From the NCBI GenBank assembly GCA_017475005.1, contig JAFVGI010000038.1, forward strand, positions 101,386 to 165,385: DNA of 64,000 bases, read 5' to 3'. The notes under the pieces are model-generated. The model searched no databases. It was given only the letters and a program-made list of their open reading frames with translations, and was not told the origin of the DNA. How positions within the stretch are numbered: position 1 is the stretch's first letter; each line of letters begins with the position of its first letter. Origin of the DNA: Prevotella sp. GTDB lineage: Bacteria; Bacteroidota; Bacteroidia; Bacteroidales; Bacteroidaceae. This document shows, piece after piece, positions 59,801-64,000 of the stretch. A program made the position numbers and the translations under genes.

Positions 59801-60102
59801 CACTATGGTGCCCATCAGCTACTACTGCTATGGTCATCTCTGACTGGGCTCTTGAAGATGCAAGTTTCCTCCGTCTCCAAAGCATTACTATCGGCTACTC
59901 ATTGCCGAAGTTATGGCTGAAGAAAATCCATCTGCAGAAAGTAAGAATCTATTTCACTGGTCATAATCTAGCATGCTGGACGAAGTATTCAGGCTATGAT
60001 CCAGAGGTTAGTGCAAGTTCCAATCCAATGTGTCCTGGTATAGACTTTGCAATGTATCCAAAGTCTCGTTCATACACTATGGGACTTAATGTACAATTTT
60101 AA
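56839..60102 (+). CDS. susC: SusC/RagA family TonB-dependent outer-membrane transporter
   Basis: A 1087-aa outer-membrane protein importing oligosaccharides with its SusD partner. Signal peptide ends at IAAQ (about 25). An N-terminal carboxypeptidase-D-like domain follows (VKVNVKDSQGEAVIGASV...GGVTDFDGNYTI, about 27-110). The plug domain (LNDVVVIGYTTVRKKDLTGAV at about 112-132, then NIRVRGGGSISQDNSPLYIVDGFEV) ends with YGARGANGVIIVTTK. The rest is a beta-barrel finishing in aromatic YTMGLNVQF, the outer-membrane insertion signal. The next gene, susD-like, starts 19 bp downstream. In this pectin locus the cargo is probably galacturonan or rhamnogalacturonan fragments. Confidence 0.96.
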   Translation: MSLEQKSIRTMLLLALLMFVGSIAAQTVKVNVKDSQGEAVIGASVLEAGTTNGGVTDFDGNYTIKLTGKSTNILVSFIGMKSKKVDVKGKTSVDIVLEEDENTTLNDVVVIGYTTVRKKDLTGAVAQVNGKQIEDIPVTNVTEALTGKMAGVNVTTTEGSPDAEINIRVRGGGSISQDNSPLYIVDGFEVSSINDIPSSDIETIDVLKDAASTAIYGARGANGVIIVTTKSGKTDGSVQINLNASLGWDKVVKDIGVMDPYNFAQYQYELASGTQFSTDKGSYGIYSEMDQWKGAEGRNWQDMIFGRTGTQKNIDLSVAGGNKKLSYNVSYAHINKDAIMLGSGLVRNNITAKLTGNINKWLSADFKFALSHTKVEGLAKGTDNNESNATNSWSNRSIRYAPINAISNDGSDLDEEYSTRVDPLTSVQGTSKTSKQLKHNYNFGLTWKPWKGWKFKTQFSMGWDNKDTDEAWLARANNNSKYENAGMGLTVFQTDYKKSLTNTNTATYDKKKVFLKDDKLTALLGQEWKQTKQTKTEDVYTGYANEYNTFDLLFDNTQAAKPMAPWNYTYPDDRMASFFGQVLYTISDKYYLNATLRADGSSKFGEGNRWGWFPAAQLAWRISEEKFMKKYEWISNLKLRLSLGTAGNNRIDPGLQVTQYIQSSTTGAAPYFDENRTTYLKTNGYLYNPNLKWETTITRNFGIDYGFFNGRVNGSLDIYWNSTNDLLMRSRVQSSSGYLYQYQNFGSTSNKGVELTTNVVIIENKRLSLNGNLNIAYNKNKITKLTNDDPYQSSSFAGSTIAEYNDFYITEGGRLGEIWGFQYNGYYTADELVLGGDGKWTTKDGNNYTYSEATLYPGAPKYVDQNGDGKIDAKNDKVRLGNTVPTWTGGFGFDATWKNSWGTIDANIFFNYSLGNKILNGTKLANSFYAGSSAGYNLVSEFNVDNRYAWVDPATGLNLGRPSPNTIIAYGGASAVIDRLGEINAGKALWCPSATTAMVISDWALEDASFLRLQSITIGYSLPKLWLKKIHLQKVRIYFTGHNLACWTKYSGYDPEVSASSNPMCPGIDFAMYPKSRSYTMGLNVQF

Positions 60103-60104
60103 TT

Positions 60105-60112
60105 AAAGGAGG
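60105..60112 (+). promoter_or_regulatory. Unusually strong Shine-Dalgarno before the susD-like gene
   Basis: AAAGGAGG lies 9 bp before the ATG at 60122. Nearly all other starts in the window lack such a sequence. Confidence 0.7.
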
Positions 60113-60121
60113 ACATACAGC

Positions 60122-62401
60122 ATGAAAAATTTATTTAGAACAACAATAATATGTGTAGGAGCGCTTGCCATTACCTCTTGTAATGACTGGCTCGACACGA
60201 AATCAGATTCTCAGCTGGAAGAGTCTGCACTTTATTCCAGCATTGAAGATATCAAGTTGGCCACATATGGTGTCTATGCAGACCTGTGTGACGAGCCATA
60301 CACACAGTTGATGACCATACATCAGGGTGCAGGTACAGACATTGAACTGATTGACGGTATCGGCCAGACCGCTGTCGGTGACAATGAGCGTGGTGGTCTG
60401 AACTACAATGCCACCACCTCATGGGCTAAGTTGGGCACCCTATGGGAGAAACAGTACAAGACTATTGAGGACTGCAACCGCATTGCCGATGGCATTGCAA
60501 CAAGCTCTCTGGCCACAGATCCTGAAGTTATGAAATACTCCGCAGAGGTTCGCGTCATTCGTGCTATGGTTTATTTAGACCTGATACGCGTATTTGGTGA
60601 CATACCTTTCCAGTGGAATGGTGCCAAATCCGACCTCTCCAATGTCAATGTCAGCAAGACAGACCGCGACGTGATTCTTGATGCACTCATCGAAGATCTC
60701 GAAAAGGTTGTAGCAGAGGACAAACTTCCATGGTGCGGTAACGATGTCACTTCTGAGCATGTTAACATGGGTTATGCTAGAGGCCTATTGGCTAATATCT
60801 ATATGACCCGCGCTGGATTTGCACTCCGTGAGAACGACAATGCGAATGCAGAGGCTGGCGGCTACTCTTCTTCAAAGAAAATAGCAGCAGGGTATGTCAA
60901 GACTGACCCATATTCCGGCACAGACACCTACTCTGATGATATATACCAGACGCTTCGTCCGTCAGACGCTGACCGCGCTGCTTTATATACCAAAGCTCTC
61001 GAGCATTTGAAGGCTGTTATCGACAAGGGCGTACACCAAATGAACCCTTCTTTTGCCGATGAATGGGATAAACTAAACAAATTGGAACTTGACAAAACAT
61101 ATTATGAGAATATGTTCGAGATTCCAATGGGCTTCGGTATCTCTGGCGAGTTAGGATACTCTATTGGCGTCCGTATGAATGGTGTCACTACTGACTATGG
61201 TTTCTCCAACTCTTCCGGCAAGGTAAAGACGACGGCAGTTCACTTGTACAGCTATGCTCCATGTGACACCCGCCGTGACATCTCATGCATAGCATTCGAA
61301 CTGAAGAACTTCGACCGTACAGGCCTCACTTCGTCAAATATGGAAGAAGAAATCGGTGGTGTTACCGTTCCTGTAGAGACCGAAACCGGTAGTGCCGTAA
61401 CAGCAGAGAGCCTTGTCAAGAACAAACCATGGGGACTATATCTTGGCAAATGGGATGTTCGCAAGATGTCCGACCGTTGGAAGATACAAAACCGCACAGC
61501 ATCTCTAAAGTTCGGCTATGGTATCAATACCGTCCGTATGCGTTACCCACAGATTCTGCTATGGTATGCAGAGTGTGAAAACGAGCTAAACGGCCCTACT
61601 ACAGCTGCTAAGGATGCGCTGAAAGCAGTGCATGCAAGAGCATATAATGACGCACCAGAACATGCATATAATTTTGACAAAACTGGAATAACCGCAAACG
61701 ATGAGTTATCTGACTTCAATAATGATGTTGACAATGCTTCCACTAAGGATGAATTCCTAAAACTCATCAGCAAGGAGAATGCGCTGGAGTTCTGTGGCGA
61801 AGGTTTCCGCAAGTGGGACCTTATCCGTTGGAACAAACTCCATGATGCTATCGTACAGTTCAAGAAGGACTATATTGCAAAACGAGAGGGAGAAGTTGAT
61901 ACTGAAAAAGGCATATTGGTAGCTCCAAAGGTATTCCAGGAAAAGGTATATTTCAAGTATAAGGACTATGAAGAAGTTACCGACGAAAATGGAAATGTCG
62001 TAAAACTTATGGCACCTGAGAAGAGGATTGACTGGAGTTCTGTAACATGGTATGGAACAGACGGTACGAACATGCCTCCTCTCGGTTCTGATCCAAGTAA
62101 AGATAAGGATTGGATTAACGACAACGGCTATCGCTATGCAAAAACCGGATATAAGTATCCTGGTTTTGGAAAAGATCATAAAGACTTTAACGCACAGAGT
62201 TACGTCATGAACTCATTCGGTCAGGAATATGCAAACTTCGATACAGAGTTCTCTACTATATGCGGTGGACTTGTAGGAACTTGGGATGGCACCGATTGTG
62301 ACGATTCTGGATTGAAAGTAAAGAACCGCTATCTCATGCCTATATACAATAATGTATTAAGTTCCTCTAACGGACGTCTATACAATTCCTATGGCTACTA
62401 A
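60122..62401 (+). CDS. susD: SusD/RagB family outer-membrane lipoprotein
   Basis: Glycan-binding lid of the SusCD importer. The lipobox is AITSC with Cys20. The N-terminal region NDWLDTKSDSQLEESALYSSIEDIKLATYGVYADL and the TPR helices (LWEKQYKTIEDCNRIADG; VRVIRAMVYLDLIRVFGDIPF) are typical. The late RYPQILLWYAECENEL and FCGEGFRKWDLIRWNKLHD motifs are the SusD/RagB C-terminal signature. At 759 aa it is longer than usual (about 500-600), with extra sequence at about 390-470 and in the last 130 residues. It is preceded by a strong Shine-Dalgarno site. Confidence 0.95.
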   Translation: MKNLFRTTIICVGALAITSCNDWLDTKSDSQLEESALYSSIEDIKLATYGVYADLCDEPYTQLMTIHQGAGTDIELIDGIGQTAVGDNERGGLNYNATTSWAKLGTLWEKQYKTIEDCNRIADGIATSSLATDPEVMKYSAEVRVIRAMVYLDLIRVFGDIPFQWNGAKSDLSNVNVSKTDRDVILDALIEDLEKVVAEDKLPWCGNDVTSEHVNMGYARGLLANIYMTRAGFALRENDNANAEAGGYSSSKKIAAGYVKTDPYSGTDTYSDDIYQTLRPSDADRAALYTKALEHLKAVIDKGVHQMNPSFADEWDKLNKLELDKTYYENMFEIPMGFGISGELGYSIGVRMNGVTTDYGFSNSSGKVKTTAVHLYSYAPCDTRRDISCIAFELKNFDRTGLTSSNMEEEIGGVTVPVETETGSAVTAESLVKNKPWGLYLGKWDVRKMSDRWKIQNRTASLKFGYGINTVRMRYPQILLWYAECENELNGPTTAAKDALKAVHARAYNDAPEHAYNFDKTGITANDELSDFNNDVDNASTKDEFLKLISKENALEFCGEGFRKWDLIRWNKLHDAIVQFKKDYIAKREGEVDTEKGILVAPKVFQEKVYFKYKDYEEVTDENGNVVKLMAPEKRIDWSSVTWYGTDGTNMPPLGSDPSKDKDWINDNGYRYAKTGYKYPGFGKDHKDFNAQSYVMNSFGQEYANFDTEFSTICGGLVGTWDGTDCDDSGLKVKNRYLMPIYNNVLSSSNGRLYNSYGY

Positions 62402-62423
62402 TCATTAAAGCACAAGAAAGAAT

Positions 62424-63773
62424 ATGAAAAAGACATATAATTATATAATCGCAGCGGCAATAATACTGACAAGTATGTTGCAACTCGTTTCGTGCAAGGA
62501 TTCTAACAACGACTGGACGACAGACCCTTCTGTCATCCAGCAGCGTCCGCCATCGAGTCTTACTATTGAGGTAGATAGTGCCACATTGGACATGAGCATC
62601 CAGATTGGAACTATTGCTAAAGCAGCTTATTATGAGCTGCAAATGAGTGAATCACCGTTGACCAGTAATGAAGATATTCCCGTTGAAGGTACGGTATATA
62701 CTATCAATAACATTACTGAGGATCAGTTCGTTGATGGAAAAATATCAATTAAACGCCAAAATGAGTACTGTGAATTTAAAGAAGACCACACTTACTACTT
62801 CCGCGTTCGTGCTATCGGCCAGGATGGTACAATCAGTAACTGGTACACCAACGGCATGCTATACTCTGGTGATATAGGAAATGCACAGACTGCAAAGAGA
62901 ATGACAGAGAACACCTATTGCATGGTGGAAACTCCCTCAATATTGTGGATTGACGACAGCGAAATTGATCCCGACGCCCTTACCACCAGATGGCATGAAA
63001 CGGACTATATAACTGTTGCCAAAATACGCAATGAAACAACAAACGTTGAACACGATGTTTCTGAAGCTACTAAGGATACAGATTACACAAAGGTCAAGGT
63101 ATGGTATTATAAGTGGGAAGGCTTGGAAGTCAACAAAGCATACACTTTCTCTCTGCTCGATGCTGCAGGAAATGTTATTAAAACCATAACCCAGAGTACA
63201 GAGTATGCTCCAAACATGTCTCTTGCTCACTCTATCCTAGCATGGAAAAAGGAGGACGTAATCGGTGCCAAGGGAGAATCCAAGGTGGTATATGATCCGG
63301 ACAACTACTTCTCTATAACCTTTAACGAAGAATCTGCTGCTAATTCAAACTATGTAGGTCCAAGTGACAATAAAAAATACTATTGCCAGACTCCGGACAA
63401 GAAGGTTTATATCTCTAATTATCGCGTACAAGTCAAGAATACCAATACGCTGGAAGTTAAGGTTCCAGAGAGTGGTCGCCTCTATCTCTATGCAAATGGA
63501 AGTCCGACAACCTATGAGGTATCAAAGTTTATAGGTAAGGATGATGACGATAATGATCAGTGGGAGCGTATCCAGAAAGTTACTGTCAAGAAGGATGATA
63601 AGACTCCTATTCAGGACGAGGGAGGTTCAACAAGGCAATGTTACAAGTTTGCCAAACTGAAGCTCTCAGGTGCTGTTGATGGTAGATACAAGATTGCTCC
63701 TACAGCATCCAAGTCTTGTTATTACTATGGCTTCGTATTCGTTCCTGACGATCCTAACGCTGGACAAGAATAA
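62424..63773 (+). CDS. Surface glycan-binding-like lipoprotein of the SusCD locus
   Basis: A 449-aa lipoprotein with lipobox QLVSC (Cys24). Residues about 40-150 resemble a fibronectin type III-like sandwich (AAYYELQMSESPL; HTYYFRVRAIGQDGTISNWY). The remainder is two beta-rich domains with no catalytic motif (late VPESGRLYLYANGSPTTYEVSKF and CYYYGFVFVP). The position third after susC and susD, 22 bp after the latter, is that of SusE/F-type surface glycan-binding proteins. Ligand inferred from the locus to be a pectin glycan. A strong terminator closes the operon. Confidence 0.8.
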   Translation: MKKTYNYIIAAAIILTSMLQLVSCKDSNNDWTTDPSVIQQRPPSSLTIEVDSATLDMSIQIGTIAKAAYYELQMSESPLTSNEDIPVEGTVYTINNITEDQFVDGKISIKRQNEYCEFKEDHTYYFRVRAIGQDGTISNWYTNGMLYSGDIGNAQTAKRMTENTYCMVETPSILWIDDSEIDPDALTTRWHETDYITVAKIRNETTNVEHDVSEATKDTDYTKVKVWYYKWEGLEVNKAYTFSLLDAAGNVIKTITQSTEYAPNMSLAHSILAWKKEDVIGAKGESKVVYDPDNYFSITFNEESAANSNYVGPSDNKKYYCQTPDKKVYISNYRVQVKNTNTLEVKVPESGRLYLYANGSPTTYEVSKFIGKDDDDNDQWERIQKVTVKKDDKTPIQDEGGSTRQCYKFAKLKLSGAVDGRYKIAPTASKSCYYYGFVFVPDDPNAGQE

Positions 63774-63810
63774 GCGATGATGTAGAAATATAATTGAAGT
63801 TAATAAAACA

Positions 63811-63846
63811 AATAATCCCTGGCAAGAAATCTTGTCAGGGATTATT
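63811..63846. terminator. Strong terminator of the susCD operon
   Basis: A 16-bp stem (63811-63826 with 63831-63846; one G-T pair) and 4-base loop, with TATT-rich sequence after it. Confidence 0.88.
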
Positions 63847-63915
63847 GTATTATCTTTGATGACTTGTACTGATATAGGTAGACACATTTAGTAACAATTA
63901 AAAATGTGTATAACT

Positions 63916-64000
63916 ATGACAAAAGTAATTCAAGGCCATCACAGTTGTTATGATGAGTCTTATCGTTTAAAAATGCTTAGTGAGTATTTTGAGTCAGGTA
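63916..64000 (+). CDS. Transposase-like ORF, 5' fragment
   Basis: ATG at 63916 begins MTKVIQGHHSCYDESYRLK and continues MLSEYFESG to the window edge (28 codons). This resembles the helix-turn-helix start of IS3-type OrfA proteins in Bacteroidota (SYDESYR-x-K-x3-EYF). If so, an insertion sequence begins between the terminator at 63846 and here. The rest lies outside, so the family is not certain. Confidence 0.55.
   Translation, partial: MTKVIQGHHSCYDESYRLKMLSEYFESG

Overview
The window is about 64 kb of AT-rich Bacteroidales DNA, most like Prevotella or a close relative. The evidence is a SusC/SusD pair, a PorW/SprE-like type IX secretion lipoprotein, HU-HIG-type DNA-binding protein, DUF6266, T9SS-like C-terminal tails, and promoters of the Bacteroidota form TTTG-N19/20-TAnnTTTG with almost no Shine-Dalgarno sites. 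Species cannot be named from sequence alone.

Layout. (1) 1-3214: 3' end of dxr, then rseP, then gmk. A DUF559 nuclease-like ORF bounded by 30-bp inverted repeats lies between rseP and gmk and is fused in frame to gmk. (2) 3224-13242, plus strand: a surface-glycan/LPS cluster with a polyprenyl-P-sugar synthase-like GT2, a GT87-like membrane glycosyltransferase, a polysaccharide deacetylase, an LTA-synthase-like sulfatase-fold transferase, a LicC-like nucleotidyltransferase, a fucosyltransferase-like/GT4 fusion, a GT2, an LpxL-type acyltransferase and a GT6 enzyme. (3) 13287-20998, minus strand: four more glycosyltransferases and a dTDP-3-amino-3,6-dideoxyhexose module (aminotransferase, acetyltransferase, two tandem FdtA-like ketoisomerases). 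(4) 21256-22065: a 38-codon repetitive basic micro-ORF and an HU-like gene behind a consensus promoter. (5) 22156-27331, minus: trxA, porW-like and aroA. (6) 27494-30630, plus: tRNA-Pro(GGG), an orphan histidine kinase, a radical SAM protein and a GH105 hydrolase. (7) 30753-39290, minus: a secreted NAGPA-like protein, two TlpA-like thioredoxin proteins, an ECF sigma/anti-sigma/secreted-protein operon and a DUF6266 protein. (8) 40019-63773: a pectin-utilisation locus with GH3, a CE12-CE8 fusion, CE8, two GH28 enzymes (one with a dockerin-like tail), SusC, SusD and a surface lipoprotein. (9) The window ends inside a transposase-like ORF.

How the parts work together. The locus at 40-64 kb looks built to de-esterify (CE8, CE12), depolymerise (GH28), trim (GH3, GH105) and import (SusCD) pectin fragments. 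Several enzymes end in T9SS-like tails, and the window also encodes a T9SS lipoprotein (PorW-like). The glycan cluster probably makes part of a lipopolysaccharide or capsule containing Fuc3NAc/Qui3NAc-type sugar. It may cap the glycan with host-like fucose and alpha-1,3-Gal/GalNAc residues.

Less conventional structure: intergenic DNA holds many heptanucleotide tandem repeats, 11-bp-period arrays and a 22-bp-period operator-like triplet. A shared 34-bp promoter-like element occurs before the ECF sigma gene and again about 6.7 kb away, with a diverged third copy before the TlpA operon. The DUF559 element in gmk, the heptamer repeats at secretion tails, and this possible sigma regulon are the most novel signals.
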